A DNA stretch of 64,000 bases, taken from Undaria pinnatifida. Taxonomy: Eukaryota > Sar > Phaeophyceae > Laminariales > Alariaceae. This document shows, piece by piece, positions 43,001-50,621 of this stretch. The DNA lies in NCBI GenBank assembly GCA_012845835.1, contig JABAKD010000006.1:6936318-7000317 (forward strand), written 5' to 3'. The notes under the pieces were generated by a model. The model saw nothing but the letters and a program-made list of their open reading frames with translations. It was not told the origin of the DNA and made no database searches. Numbering within the stretch: the first letter of the stretch is position 1; the number at the start of each line of letters is the position of its first letter. Position numbers and translations under genes: made by a program.

Positions 43001-43456
43001 AGTCTCACTCGCCAGTCGATTTTAACCGCCTTATATCGGGATCCCGCCTTACTCAGACCGCCTTATTGGGGGAACCCCTTCTGTAACAACCGTGCCAACG
43101 ACTGTCCTGGCAGGTCACGCGCTGTGCGCTTTTCGCAGGCACAGTCGGTTGGTCTCACCGCGAAAGCTTGGCGGCCAACTTCTTCTCTACGGAGAAACGG
43201 ACCTCCCGAGAGAATGAGGTGAGGCGACATATTACGGTAAAGCGCGCGGCAGCCATGATAGAAAATATGTTCCAAACGAGCAGTTCCGCACCTTTGTGTC
43301 TTGACTCCCCCCACCCCCTACTGTCTCGAAAGGGATGCGTGGTCAATTGACCAAGGCAAGCAACAAATGAGTACGCCCCCCCTTAACATGCCCCCCCCCG
43401 CTCTAACTTTTGTCTAGGTATATGCGGCCAGCAACAAACTTGTTATCCGACGGTAG
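29724..43456 (+). CDS. MATE-family multidrug/organic-ion efflux transporter (12 exons)
   Basis: MATE transporters export organic cations or acids across membranes in exchange for H+ or Na+. Exons: 29724-29861 (or 29866), 31103-31235, 31875-31934, 32286-32397, 34165-34295, 34978-35112, 36549-36728, 37698-37838, 38669-38866, 40809-40955, 43114-43218, 43418-43456 (stop TAG). From exon 2 on, every junction keeps phase and the product runs about 505 residues, the usual MATE size. Family signatures include [20 protein letters not shown] (exon 2), [40 protein letters not shown] and [16 protein letters not shown] (exon 5), [10 protein letters not shown] and [11 protein letters not shown] (exon 6). 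The VDTAVVG and GPGT-CDN motifs point to the DinF/EDS5-like branch. Exon 2 needs a phase-2 partner: either exon 1 uses the second donor at 29867, or a small exon is missing. Exon 10 has an A-rich acceptor (CAAAAAAG). Substrate and membrane are unknown. Introns hold nearly all repeat families of the window. Confidence 0.93.
30250..30430 (+). repeat. (CCCAA)n microsatellite
   Basis: About 30 CCCAA units with a few variants (CCCAT, CCAAAT) in the intron after the first transporter exon. Valine/glycine/tryptophan frames on the minus strand come from the repeat. Confidence 0.95.
30765..31015 (+). repeat. two echoes of the exon-2 acceptor edge of the MATE gene
   Basis: The real edge (31075-31175) has GTGCGCGTCGACACGGAAAC, GCGCAGGTTATCGAACCCCA, CTCGATTGAATTGG. 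Echo 1 (30752-30860) and echo 2 (30902-31015) repeat these blocks in order with point changes and short gaps, each behind its own C-rich tract. Only the last copy continues into the full exon. Confidence 0.88.
31604..31692 (-). repeat. G-tract-tailed dispersed repeat, copy 3
   Basis: Reverse copy: GAAAACCCGACGTGCTTCAT, CCCGGCATTGTAGGGCTGCG, ACGGCTATGCA, then a C/T-rich tract. Confidence 0.75.
32032..32115 (+). repeat. echo of the exon-3 donor edge of the MATE gene
   Basis: The real edge (31890-31980) reads GCGCTTGCGAGCGGCGATAC, CTTAAAGCTGACCGG then GTGAGA and GGCGGCCGCTTTGGGCCC. The echo has GCCCTTACGAGCGGCGGCAC, CTTAAATTTGGTAGG then GTAAGA and GGCGGCCTTTGGCCC. It includes a plausible donor but no acceptor. 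Confidence 0.88.
32520..32680 (-). repeat. TCAGCTGTGAG-family dispersed repeat, copy 2 (long form)
   Basis: TTGGACCGAAATCGCC, CAAAATCCAGGGGATTT, GCGCGACCGGAGTATCACGC, TTGCAAAGATGAGCATCGAC and CACAGCTGACGTATGT. Nearly collinear with 47040-47195. Confidence 0.8.
33105..33500 (+). repeat. minisatellite, about 40-45 bp unit x9 (TTTGCC...GGGATCTGTATGATCTAGATC)
   Basis: Each unit begins TTTGCC or TTTCGCC, then GGTGGGATCTGTGTGATCTA and an A/T-rich end with CATG. Located in intron 4 of the MATE gene. Confidence 0.8.
33710..34045 (+). repeat. (CCCTTA)n hexanucleotide repeat
   Basis: Long imperfect CCCTTA array with CCCGTG, CCATTG and CCCTAC variants. The long Pro/Leu/Tyr frame across it is a repeat product. 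Followed by a C-rich tract (34081-34160) that leads into the 34165 acceptor. Confidence 0.92.
34427..34512 (+). repeat. TTAACGCC-ended 85-bp element, copy 4
   Basis: CTTAACGCCTTTCCAGCTGG, AACCCGTTTTTGGGACAAAC, TACTTGGAAGTAGT and an end AAATCGATTAA. Located in intron 5 of the MATE gene. Confidence 0.85.
34640..34742 (+). repeat. (CCCT)n followed by (CTAC)n microsatellite
   Basis: CCCTCCCTCCCT units, then CTACCTACCTACC with CCAC and TTAC variants. Confidence 0.9.
35220..35490. repeat. GATCTAGATC-type degenerate repeat
   Basis: Words such as AAGATCTGTATGGTCTAGCT, GATGATCTGTATGATCTAGA (twice) relate it to the arrays at 33105 and 46370. Confidence 0.65.
35563..35882. mobile_element. foldback element: inverted repeat with about 100-130 bp arms
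   Basis: The left arm (35563-35685) contains CTAGCGTTGGGTTGCGAAAG, AATACGTGGAAGTGTGATGA, and TTTTTCCCCATCCGCCGGAG. The right arm (35742-35882) is its inverted complement: TCCTCCGACGGATGGGGGAA, CACACTTCCACGTATTTG, CGCTAGCTGG. The loop is about 60 bp. Family members also lie at 17196 and 57715, with a partial at 41163. A non-coding foldback transposon is the likely class. Confidence 0.8.
35925..36058 (+). repeat. TCAGCTGTGAG-family, two tandem diverged units
   Basis: CCAGCTGTGAGTTATACCAA and TCAGCTGTGAATTATACCAA, each followed by GGT(C/A)(G)ATACT-like text, a TTCGTT run and CCGACTCTCTTGTG. Confidence 0.7.
36118..36235 (+). repeat. echo of the 5' half of MATE exon 7
   Basis: GTTCACCCCGTGTCGAGC, TCTGGCCAGATTTCGAACTT, GAGAGTCGTTCTTTTGCC and CTGTCGCTGGGGGCACCGAC match 36529-36640 (acceptor plus first half of exon 7), about 410 bp upstream. 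Confidence 0.9.
36380..36452 (-). repeat. TTAACGCC-ended 85-bp element, copy 5
   Basis: GAGACCCGAAATATATCCCT, AATTCCAAGTAAGTTGCCCC and GGGTTTCAAGCTGTGAAGGC, the reverse orientation of the 34427 copy. Confidence 0.75.
36905..37025 (+). repeat. echo of the 3' half and donor of MATE exon 7
   Basis: ATCGAGGCAAGCAGCCACTT, GCCACCGTCACCGCC, CGGTACCTCTCGCCGCGC and CCAGGTTAGAGC repeat the end of exon 7 (36650-36745: TCGGGGCAGGTTGCTACCTG, CGGTAGCTCTCGCCGCGC, CCAGGTTAGT) about 280 bp downstream. Confidence 0.9.
37392..37481 (+). repeat. near-identical 38-bp direct repeat x2
   Basis: AGAACCAGGATAAGACGGTG and the rest of a 38-bp block occur at 37392 and 37444 without a visible difference, so the duplication is recent. 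Confidence 0.9.
38085..38460 (+). repeat. (GGT)n-rich tract with GCTGAGACTGATGA interruptions
   Basis: Imperfect GGT/GAT triplets, with GGTGCTGAGACTGATGA occurring twice. Lies in MATE intron 8. It is followed by a C-rich tract (38565-38635) before the acceptor of exon 9. Confidence 0.9.
39352..39450 (-). mobile_element. partial MITE (GACGCGTGCTACGA family)
   Basis: AAGACGCGCGCTACGATAGA, then TTTCTAAATGACGGGGCTCC and TTAACCCAAAATCTTCGG. This is the right end of the 16102 element in reverse; the rest is lost. Confidence 0.7.
39480..39786 (-). repeat. (AAAT)n/(AAAC)n microsatellite grown from a SINE tail
   Basis: On the + strand, TTTATTTGTTTATTTG-type repeats run without break into the reverse-complemented A-rich tail of the SINE copy at 39784-40084. 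Confidence 0.9.
39784..40084 (-). mobile_element. tRNA-derived SINE, copy 1
   Basis: Minus strand. A 78-nt tRNA-like head (40084-40007) has a 5' end CGCCCCCG that can pair with CGAGGGCG at 40014-40007, an A-box-like TGGCGTATCAGG and a B-box-like GAATTCGAAT. A body of about 220 bp follows (AAAGCGCGAGAGCGCGAGTT, CGCGATAAAAATTG, CACGGCTTGTCCAGAACC), then an A-rich tail. Two more copies are at 40176 (+) and 53964 (-). Confidence 0.82.
40176..40477 (+). mobile_element. tRNA-derived SINE, copy 2
   Basis: Head with GGTGGCGTATCAGG and GAGTTCGAATCC, body with TGACTTGCGGAAAACGCGAG, TGCGCGATAAAAAATG, CACGGCTTGTCCAGAAGC, and tail TGCGAAAAAAAACAAG. With copy 1 it forms an inverted repeat with arms of about 300 bp and a spacer of about 90 bp. 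Confidence 0.85.
40565..40630 (-). repeat. TTAACGCC-ended 85-bp element, partial copy
   Basis: Only TATTCCTGTTCTAATTCCAA, GTGTTTGTCCCCATTTCGGG remains. Confidence 0.55.
41068..41222 (+). repeat. TCAGCTGTGAG-family copy followed by a partial foldback element
   Basis: 41068-41142 holds ACGTCAGCTGCGAGCTCGAT, TCGATACTCATCTTTGCAAG and CCTCCGGCCGCGCG. 41163-41222 holds TATCCTCCGGCGGATGGGGA and AGCTCACCACACTTTACT of the foldback family, after a T run. Confidence 0.7.
41570..41650 (-). repeat. TCAGCTGTGAG-family dispersed repeat copy
   Basis: GTGTATAACGCAGCTCGCAA, GACGAGGATCGACCCTAA and CACAGCTGACGTACGT. Confidence 0.7.
41697..41780 (+). repeat. tandem repeat, about 40-bp unit x2
   Basis: GCTGTCGCCAGGAGCTCGCG and GCTCTCGCCAGGAGTTCGCG, each followed by CA(G/A)CAGGATTTTTT. 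A third, diverged unit lies at 43785-43825. Confidence 0.8.
42000..42190. repeat. GACCCG-rich palindromic element, copy 5
   Basis: TTTTCGCGGGTCATGATCCG, GGAGGTTTTCAGAATCTCGC, GGGTCGGGTCGGGCCGG, then GGCCCGACCCGCAAGGAT. Confidence 0.75.
42235..42372 (+). repeat. dispersed repeat with GAGCTCCT...AGGAGCTC palindrome, copy 1
   Basis: TAGCGCATGGAAGTGTTGGT, GAACGAATGTCTTCG, GAGCTCCTCACGGTAGGAGC and TTCTTAGAATCTGCTGCACC. Related to 43563-43745 (+) and 55022-55165 (-). Confidence 0.75.
42395..43085 (+). repeat. minisatellite, 120-136 bp unit x5, in MATE intron 10
   Basis: The anchor CAGACCGCC (or TAGACCGCC) recurs at 42530, 42662, 42798, 42918 and 43054. Units share ATTGGGGGACCCCA, GCAGCCGC, TTCCAGGTTATGA and GCGATTTAAACCGCCTTATA. 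The array ends about 30 bp before the acceptor of the 43114 exon. Confidence 0.9.
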
Positions 43457-43562
43457 TGGCTGAGCTTTTTGGACCAAACGTTTCTGACCGGTTTTTGAGC
43501 TTCTCAAGTGTGTGTAGAGGTATCGGTTAGTGTGACAGTTTCACGAGGTTTGCTTGTTTCGG

Positions 43563-43745
43563 GACTCGTAGCGCATAGAAAATGCTGGGCGGGTTGCGCG
43601 CCAGCGAATGTTCATGACTAGCGCATAGAAAATGCTGGCCGGGTTGCGCGCGAACGAATGTCTTTGGGGTCATGTTTTGGGTGAGATATTGAGCTTCTCG
43701 TGTTAGGAGCTCAGAAAAATCTTAGAATCTGCTGCACCCCTATTA
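43563..43745 (+). repeat. dispersed repeat with GAGCT...AGGAGCTC palindrome, copy 2
   Basis: Has an internal 56-bp duplication (TAGCGCATAGAAAATGCTGG at 43570 and 43619), then GAGCTTCTCGTGTTAGGAGC and CTTAGAATCTGCTGCACC. Confidence 0.75.
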
Positions 43746-43851
43746 ATAGCGTGGAGTGACTCTTTGAATTTCCAGTAAGATAGTGCTGCTGTCGCTAGGA
43801 ACTCGGGCAGCCGGATATTGATTCAGTGTGTACCCTGAGTTAAGAAAACCC

Positions 43852-43953
43852 GAGTTAACCCTTGAGAGCCCTGGAACCCCTCCCTATATATAGTTCCAAG
43901 TAATTTTGTCCCCAAAACGGGTTTCCGTCTGTGAAGGCGTTAAGAACGTTCGG
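43852..43953 (-). repeat. TTAACGCC-ended 85-bp element, copy 6
   Basis: GTTAACCCTTGAGAGCCC, AACCCCTCCCTATATATAGT, CCAAGTAATTTTGTCCCC and GTCTGTGAAGGCGTTAAG. Confidence 0.85.
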
Positions 43954-45400
43954 GAGTTAAGAGCGGTCAACTCGGCATGTCCCTCCACACGAAAGGCTAT
44001 ATATTTCCCACTACCGATAAGAACGCTTTGTAGTGGAGAGCCCGTGTTTCGGCTTGTCGCGGGGTGAGTTTTCCATCACAGCAACTCGAACCCAACCCAC
44101 CCTCTTGTGTTTTTTCACCAAAACGGCTCGAGCCCAACTCACCTCCTTCTTGTGTTCCACCGCACCGACCTTTTCCAGATAAATGCCAAGGTGGTAGGGG
44201 GTAGATGTGGAGTCTCCGCGTGCGCGATATAGCTTGAAAACCTATGGTCCATGCAGAAAACAACCCCCCCCAAAGAAACAGCACCAATGCCGACTTTACT
44301 CAGGGTGAGAAGGTCTGATCGAACATTTGAAGACACTGCTCAATGAGTCGTCACCAGGCGGCGCGCAGAAAGATGCTGGAGTGTTTTTTCTTTTCTCTGG
44401 ATGTTGTTTGGCTGTTTACCTAAGAAAAAACTGAAAAAAAAAAAATGTTTGTTTTTTCATTCGGGATACACTACTAATATTTATTTGTAACAGTTTTTTT
44501 ACGGCGGATATAGACAGATCTCGGGATGCACCATGTGTACTTGTAATCCGTTTTTTATAAGACAAAAAATATCCAAGAAAGGGGTACAAAAACGGATCTG
44601 AGACGTGAATGCAAAATAGTATTGTTTTTTTAATTCTTCTATAGTGAACACGTCAGCTGTGAGTTCGATAAAGTTAGGATCGATACGTATCTTTGCAAGC
44701 TGCGTAATACGTCGGTCGTCCGTTTTCAGTAAGTTCGCATGAATTAAAACCTAATATTTATGTACTTCTCATGCATAACCAAGTGTTAGAATGGTAACAC
44801 CTCAATCATCTGTATATCTAGTATTTATATGTGAAACCATTCCATAGGATTAAAAATGAGAGAGCGGGAAACGCTTCCTCTCGCGTACCTCTTAAGTGGA
44901 ATGCCTCTCGTTTTTCCAAGTAACGCGAAATTGTGCGAGATAATCATGGTTTTGTGACATTTACGAGCTGATTTGGCCCATGACAAGCGATAACTTACTT
45001 GACTTTAGAGTGTGTTTTTTTGCCAAAACAATATTATACCACAAGCACCAACAACCCTGATGAAACCATCCGCCCACAAACCATCGGCCATGTACATGCT
45101 ACAGCAGTATAGTAGAAAGTACAATAAGAGAAAAATATGTTTGATTTTGCTTTACCATCTATAATAGTACACAAGTACCCTATTTCTACTTTATTTAATA
45201 AGGTAGACCAAACCGGTACCCTACTACTACCTAATAAAACATCAATTAATGAGAGGTTATTAGTACATCGAAGTGTTCAGATAATTATTGGTATTTTAGT
45301 TGGTTATACGACATGATACGACATGATAGGACATGATAGGTAACATATTACAACTTTGTCATCTTATATTAGGTTTTGATTTATGAAATTTTCTAAAGAC
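43954..45400. other. no gene seen; AT-rich intergenic stretch
   Basis: No conserved frame. 44652-44725 is a TCAGCTGTGAG-family copy. 44110-44230 is weakly similar to 46150-46240 (GGAGTCTCCGCGTGCGCGAT against GGGATCTCCGCGCACACGAT). 44600-45400 is distinctly AT-rich, and CGACATGATAGGACATGATA at 45310-45340 is a short tandem repeat. Confidence 0.5.
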
Positions 45401-45404
45401 GCGA

Positions 45405-45480
45405 TCGATGTAGTGCGCAGCTTGCAAAGATGCGTATCGACCCTAAATTCGTCGAACTCACAACTGAAGTCGTTACAATA
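45405..45480 (-). repeat. TCAGCTGTGAG-family dispersed repeat copy
   Basis: GTGCGCAGCTTGCAAAGATG, CGTATCGACCCTAAATTCG and CTCACAACTGAAGTCG. Confidence 0.7.
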
Positions 45481-45667
45481 TTTTTATCAAATATGTGTGC
45501 ACCCTGTCCTGGTGATGACTACTGTGGTTATCCCTTCATGCAATTCCACCTACAGTACTTCAAAAGTTATGAGCCCGAAGCATTGTGGGTTATATTGTCC
45601 TGCACGGACTCGTATACCTCTTGTATTAGTTTGTCTCCCGTGGGCCCGCCCGATAATGAAACTGACT

Positions 45668-45932
45668 GACACATGCCACGGTAGAGGTGCACTGGCTCTT
45701 TTTTTCCTCCTGGGGGTGGCTGCTTGAGGAACTCTACACCTCACCCAATTTTTTTTTGAGGGAATACTGAAATTCCAACCCGATGAACAAAACCTATGGC
45801 CTAGAGGTGAAGAGAGCATTGATACTGCAAAACAAAAACATGACAACCCGACGCTCTTGGGTTAAGAAGCCCCGTCACCCCGCAAGAAAACAAAACGAAA
45901 CTAAAACGTGCTGCCCCTACCGTAGCAATCAT
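45668..45932 (+). mobile_element. MITE with about 25-bp TIRs, copy 2 (diverged)
   Basis: Left end CATGCCACGGTAGAGGTGCA, interior TATGGCCTAGAGGTGA and GGGTTAAGAAGCCCCGTCA, right end GCCCCTACCGTAGCAATCAT. Confidence 0.75.
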
Positions 45933-46369
45933 CGACCTTTGATGAAAGAATAATAATGGAGCCCGATTAAACAATCCTATGGTCCACACACACAACGAAT
46001 AATTTTGCAAAACGCGAACGGCCTTCCATCGATTATTTTTTAGTTTTGTAGGTCTACTTGAGGAGGCCCGCGCTAGTCAAGCGTCTTTTTTTTTTGCGAG
46101 AGGTGCTAGCCCTATCGCAGCGCATGTCTCAACCCGCCTCCGTCTTGTTTTCCGCCTCACGAACCTTCTTCAGGTGAACGCTGAGAGAGTAGAGCGGGAG
46201 TCGGGATCTCCGCGCACACGATCGCTCGAATACCTACCTCTGTCGTCTTCGTCTCCCCTTGGTCCGATGGCCCTCGCGGTGGGCAGAGGAGGGGACGATG
46301 CGGCTGATGACCCGGCTGGCCGGTTGTCTTTAAGACCTTCCCTCGTGCGTCGAGGTGAGGCCGTTGTGC

Positions 46370-46980
46370 ATATGCTCGATCTAGATAATCTACTGTTAAT
46401 TGTACCAGGTAGATCCTATCCGTACACGGAACAGATCAGGATCTAGGTAATGTATTTGTAGATTCTGCGTTGCCCGATGGCCCCCGCGGTGGGCAAGGAG
46501 GGGACGATGTGTCTGATGATGCGGCTCACCGGTTGTGGCGGAGGCTTTCTCTCGCGCGTCGTGGTGAAATTGTTGTGGGTATGTTTTGTGTTCACGCACC
46601 TGCCAGAGCACGATTTAGATCTACGAATTTAGATCATCTATGATTTAGATCATGTTCTAGATAAGCTGTTGTTATGTAGAGCATGTATTCGCTACGTTTA
46701 TGTGTTGTGAATGAGTAGTATCGTTGCCGGTTTTGTGGCTGAGGCTTTTCCTCGTGCGTCAAGGGGAGATCGCTGTGGGATATTTATCTCACATGGGATA
46801 GATGAGCTATCCCCGCTTGATGATACATGTTGTTCAGGGAGTATATGTACGGTCTAGTTCATGTTGCCTGGTGGGAGCCATACGATCTGTGTAATGTAAC
46901 ACGTGTGTCCTGGGTTGGATGTGTACTCCTCACACACAGATCCTGGTCAACATCTCATTGAACGATATACCAGGTGGGTG
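46370..46980. repeat. GATCTAGATC-type degenerate repeats
   Basis: Scattered units such as ATGCTCGATCTAGATAATCT, GATTTAGATCATCTATGATT and CGATCTGTGTAATG, plus two diverged GATGGCCC(T/C)CGCGGTGGGC blocks at 46266 and 46478. Confidence 0.6.
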
Positions 46981-47039
46981 TATTAGGTTCAGTCCTTGTA
47001 CCTCTCCATGCGAGTTATATATGTTATTAGTATCAGTGC

Positions 47040-47195
47040 GCAGAAATATTAGATTATGGTATGGACCGAAATCGCCCTTAACAAAATCCAGGGGATTTGT
47101 AATTCTCGAAGAGTAAAAACGCGCGACCGGAGTATCACGCAGCTTGCAAAGATGAGTATGGACCCTTAAATTGACCAAACTCACAGCTGATGTAT
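47040..47195 (-). repeat. TCAGCTGTGAG-family dispersed repeat copy (long form)
   Basis: Collinear with 32520-32680 from TGGACCGAAATCGCC to CACAGCTGATGTATTT. Confidence 0.8.
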
Positions 47196-47289
47196 TTGAA
47201 TAATTGTTTTCGAAAACGTTTCATGACGTCAGCTATAGGATCTACTTTAGATTAATCTACCGTAGGTCGTGACCTGTCCGAGGTGTGGT

Positions 47290-47760
47290 ATGTTTTATGT
47301 TCACACATCGGACAGATGATGATCTAGATCATCTAATGTTCACACATCGGACAAAGGACGATCTAGATCATCTAGTGCTCACAGGTCGGACAGATGATCT
47401 AGATCATTTACTGTTATCACATGGGACAGATGATGATCTAACTCATCTAATGTTCACACATCGGACAGATGACGATCTAGATCATTTAATGTTCACACAT
47501 CGGACAGATGATGATCTAGATAATCTAATGTTACCACATCGGACATGTGACGATCTAGATCGTCTAATGTTATCACATCGGACAGATGATGATCTAGATC
47601 ATCTAATGTTATCACATTGGACAGATGATCTAGATAATCTAACATTCGCATATCGGACAGATGATGATGTAGATCATCTAACGTTCACGCACCGGACAGA
47701 TAATGATCTAGATCACAAAATGTTCACGTCCCGAGCAGATGATGATCCCACAGCTGTTTT
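47290..47760 (+). repeat. in-frame 39-bp minisatellite x12 (GATGATGATCTAGATCATCTA unit)
   Basis: Twelve units, ten of 39 bp and two of 36 bp, hold one open frame from 47285 to 47767 with the repeated peptide MFTHRTDDDLDHL. Every length change is a multiple of three. Each unit carries the palindrome GATCTAGATC. I see no promoter, splice site or flanking domain, so translation is unproven. Confidence 0.9.
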
Positions 47761-47765
47761 CGTCT

Positions 47766-48025
47766 GACCCCCACTACGGGTCCTTGAACTAACCCTCACC
47801 ACTGCTTTCTTGAATTGACCCCCACCACTGTTTCCTTAAACCGACCCTCACTACGAACTGGTTCCTTAAACGGACCCTCTGTATTGTTTCCTTAAACTGA
47901 CCCTCACTACTTCGTCCTTAAACCGGCCCTCTGCATCGTTTCCTTACACTGACCCCCACTACTGGTTCCTTAAACTGACCATTACTGTTTCTTCACACTG
48001 ACCCCTACTGCTGTTTCCTGTTGTG
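47766..48025 (+). repeat. minisatellite, about 30-bp unit x9 (CTGACCCYCACTAC-TTTCCTTAAA)
   Basis: Units read TGACCC(C/T)CACTACNG(G)TTCCTTAAAC with small variants. It starts directly after the 39-bp array. Confidence 0.85.
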
Positions 48026-48439
48026 TTTTTGTCATTGTATCGCTGCGGTGGTTCCATCGTCTCAGGTTTCACAGGCTTACTCCGTAGGAGAAAGCAAGGC
48101 TAGAATATACCGGCACAACAGGTAAAACCGTACAAGAAACAAGGTTTTCTCCTGCGACAGGCGGGAGTACGGAAGGGCGGGGGGGGGTGTTGTCGCCGTG
48201 ATTCAAAATACTTCAGTTCGGGGGGGGGGTTTCGTGGCGGTATCAAAATTCTGGGCTTGTGCGTGTTCGAGCATGTCGCACGCGTTAGACTTAACATGGT
48301 GGGCACTGTGTGCAGCAATCTCAGCGGGCCTATCTGAGAGATCACAATGTGATGTGTCTGACGTGTGGTGGTGGTCAAGGGGAAGAGTAAGTGAGAAGCG
48401 GCGTATATGTTGGGGGGGGATAACGGGAGGAGGAGGCGC

Positions 48440-48570
48440 ATGCGGGAAGCGTTGTCCTTGGGTTTTGTCGTCACGAAGTAAGCGCTTGGATGGTGTTCGA
48501 TAACATTGTGTTGAGGGGGGCGTTTTCCTAGGTGTCGTCGTCGCGAAGTGAGAGCTTGGACGATGTTCGA
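48440..48570 (+). repeat. tandem duplication, about 70-bp unit x2
   Basis: GTCGTCACGAAGTAAGCGCT and GTCGTCGCGAAGTGAGAGCT, each followed by TTGGA(T/C)G(G/A)TGTTCGAT. Confidence 0.75.
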
Positions 48571-50235
48571 TGCAAGTTATTGCCGCTGTTTTTGTTACTT
48601 GGTACTGTCGTTAATTTTCTTGGGGATGGTCCTCCCGACGCCTACGCCTGTCTTCCCCGAAGACTATCTGAAGCTACAGTAGAAGGAAGAAAGAGCTTGT
48701 GTTGTGCGCCCTGTACTTTACGCCATCGCCAAATCATTAAATCTGGGAGGGGTCTTAGGGCGTAGAGGTATCTCTACGCCAAAATGAGGCCGGGAGGGAG
48801 TTGGGGCTTGGCGCTATCTCCACTCCGAATTAAAGCTAGGAGGGAACTCAGCCTTGGCGGGCAGCAATCACAGGTTTTTGCCGATTATGTTATGTACAGG
48901 TCTCTCTGCAGGCGCATTGCGGTTGGACATCCACGAAGTTGACGCGGCGAAATCGATGCCGAAGCGTTATTTTTTCCGCCGCATATATATGTTCAATGCT
49001 GACCGTTTTTTTTTTCAGGGGAGAGCGATGTTTTCTGGGGGGAGGGAGATAGAGGGAGATAGCTGTGTGTTGGAAAGGGGGATAGGGGGAGATATGTATA
49101 TGTGTGTTGGATAGAGGGAGGGAGGTAGGGGGTTGGATTGTACAGGGAGAGGGTTGCGATACGGTGGAGGTGCCTTTAGAGGAGAACTGGGGTGTGGTCT
49201 TGACCGTGTATCCTGTGTCGCGTCCTTCCAGACGGTGACCCGAGCAATCCTCTGGGCGGTCGGTGCATTTTGTTGGGCTGGGCCATGTTGGATTGGGTTG
49301 GGTGGAGTGGAGTAGACCGTGGGGCTGTGGGCTCTCGAGTTCCCTTGGTTCTCGCGTGGTAGTAGGCACAGCAGGGGTAATGACCTCCGCATCAGGCGAG
49401 GGTAGACCCACGGTGTCCGTACGGCTTTGCGACGCTCTTAACCGACTTGTTCGACATGGCGCTAAATACGTTGTTAGGTAATACGTACACCACTGAGCAG
49501 TGAAAAGGGTATTAAGCCCCGCCGAGCGTATTAGATAGCGGGTGTGGTTTGGGGCGGGGGGGGGGTTGGGAGCCGGGCGGGGGGGAGGCAGGAGCGAGCT
49601 TTTTGCTAAGCGCCTTTATTTGATGTTATTGGCTCGCCCCTGCGATGACGTACGCGATAGGCGACCCCCGAACAGGAACAAATATATAGCCGCTTTTTTT
49701 TGCGCATAAATCGTACGATATACGGCAATTTGTGCTGCTGATAGTCCGGTAAGAAGGCGGGGACGGTTTGCTCGCCGCCATTGTTGTGTTTTTGTGTAAC
49801 CGCTTGGAGGGATGAAGACGGATAACCGCAAGGATGACAAATTGTCCCCCCTCCCCCCCCCCCCCCCGTAACGCTCACGCGAGCTGTGTTTGTTTGTTTT
49901 TTTGCGGCCGTGTCCTTGTAGGCGTTGTCGTGCAAACTGTCAGCTTAGACGATATCCTCTATCTCACGGATGAGGTGTCTCTTTTTTTTTCATGAAAGTT
50001 GTTGCGTGTGGAGGCGAGCGGTATTTTGTTGTAGTGGTCGAAAGGTTTAGAGGGTGTTGCTTTTTCGAGCCTTGGAGTTCGGTCCAGCACCTCGGCTGAA
50101 GGTGGCGGGAAAACTCTTCTTTTTTTTCGTGTTGTTGTCGGTCGATGCTTCTACGTCGGCAGGTAGCAGCGAGCCAGGCCGTGCAGTGCACGCGTACTGT
50201 CGGCGCGAAGCCGAGACCCGCGATGACAAGAATAC
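48571..50235. other. no confident gene; G-rich spacer
   Basis: Contains G-rich patches (49080-49140, 49550-49590), a C run at about 49850-49868, and short open frames without motifs. A + strand piece ending near 49481 (VSVRLCDALNRLVRHGAKYV) is open but has no identifiable partners. Confidence 0.4.
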
Positions 50236-50239
50236 CTGG

Positions 50240-50435
50240 TGGGGATTTTCATGGGTCAGGACCGAACCCGCGGGTCGGGTCAGGTGGTTTCCAAAATCTC
50301 GCGGGTGGAGTCGGGTCGGGCCAGGAGGTGTTCGAACTCTGACGGGTCAAGTCAGGATGTTTTCAAGTACAGCCGTGATCAAACCCGACCCGACCCGGCC
50401 CGGCCCGACCCACGATATTTGATCCGCCCCGGGAA
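50240..50435. repeat. GACCCG-rich palindromic element, copy 6
   Basis: TTTTCATGGGTCAGGACCG, GGTTTCCAAAATCTCGCGGG, GTCGGGTCGGGCC, then ACCCGACCCGACCCGGCCCG. Confidence 0.75.
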
Positions 50436-50621
50436 AAACGTGATAAAAATCAGCGCCTGTTGGTATTTCGTCGGTATGTTAGATAGGAGAGGCGAGTGTA
50501 GTGAATGCGCTATACCTGGTATATGACCTTGGGATGCGCAAGGAGGCATGTTAGGAGCGGGGGCGGGAGCTAGAGCGTCCACATCTTTGCATATGGTGTG
50601 AAACGCGCGCGTGCTGGCCAG

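Noticed and set aside
43353-43372. Echo of the last MATE exon
   Set aside because: Only about 12 nt (GCAAGCAACAAA against GCCAGCAACAAA) agree, too short to claim.
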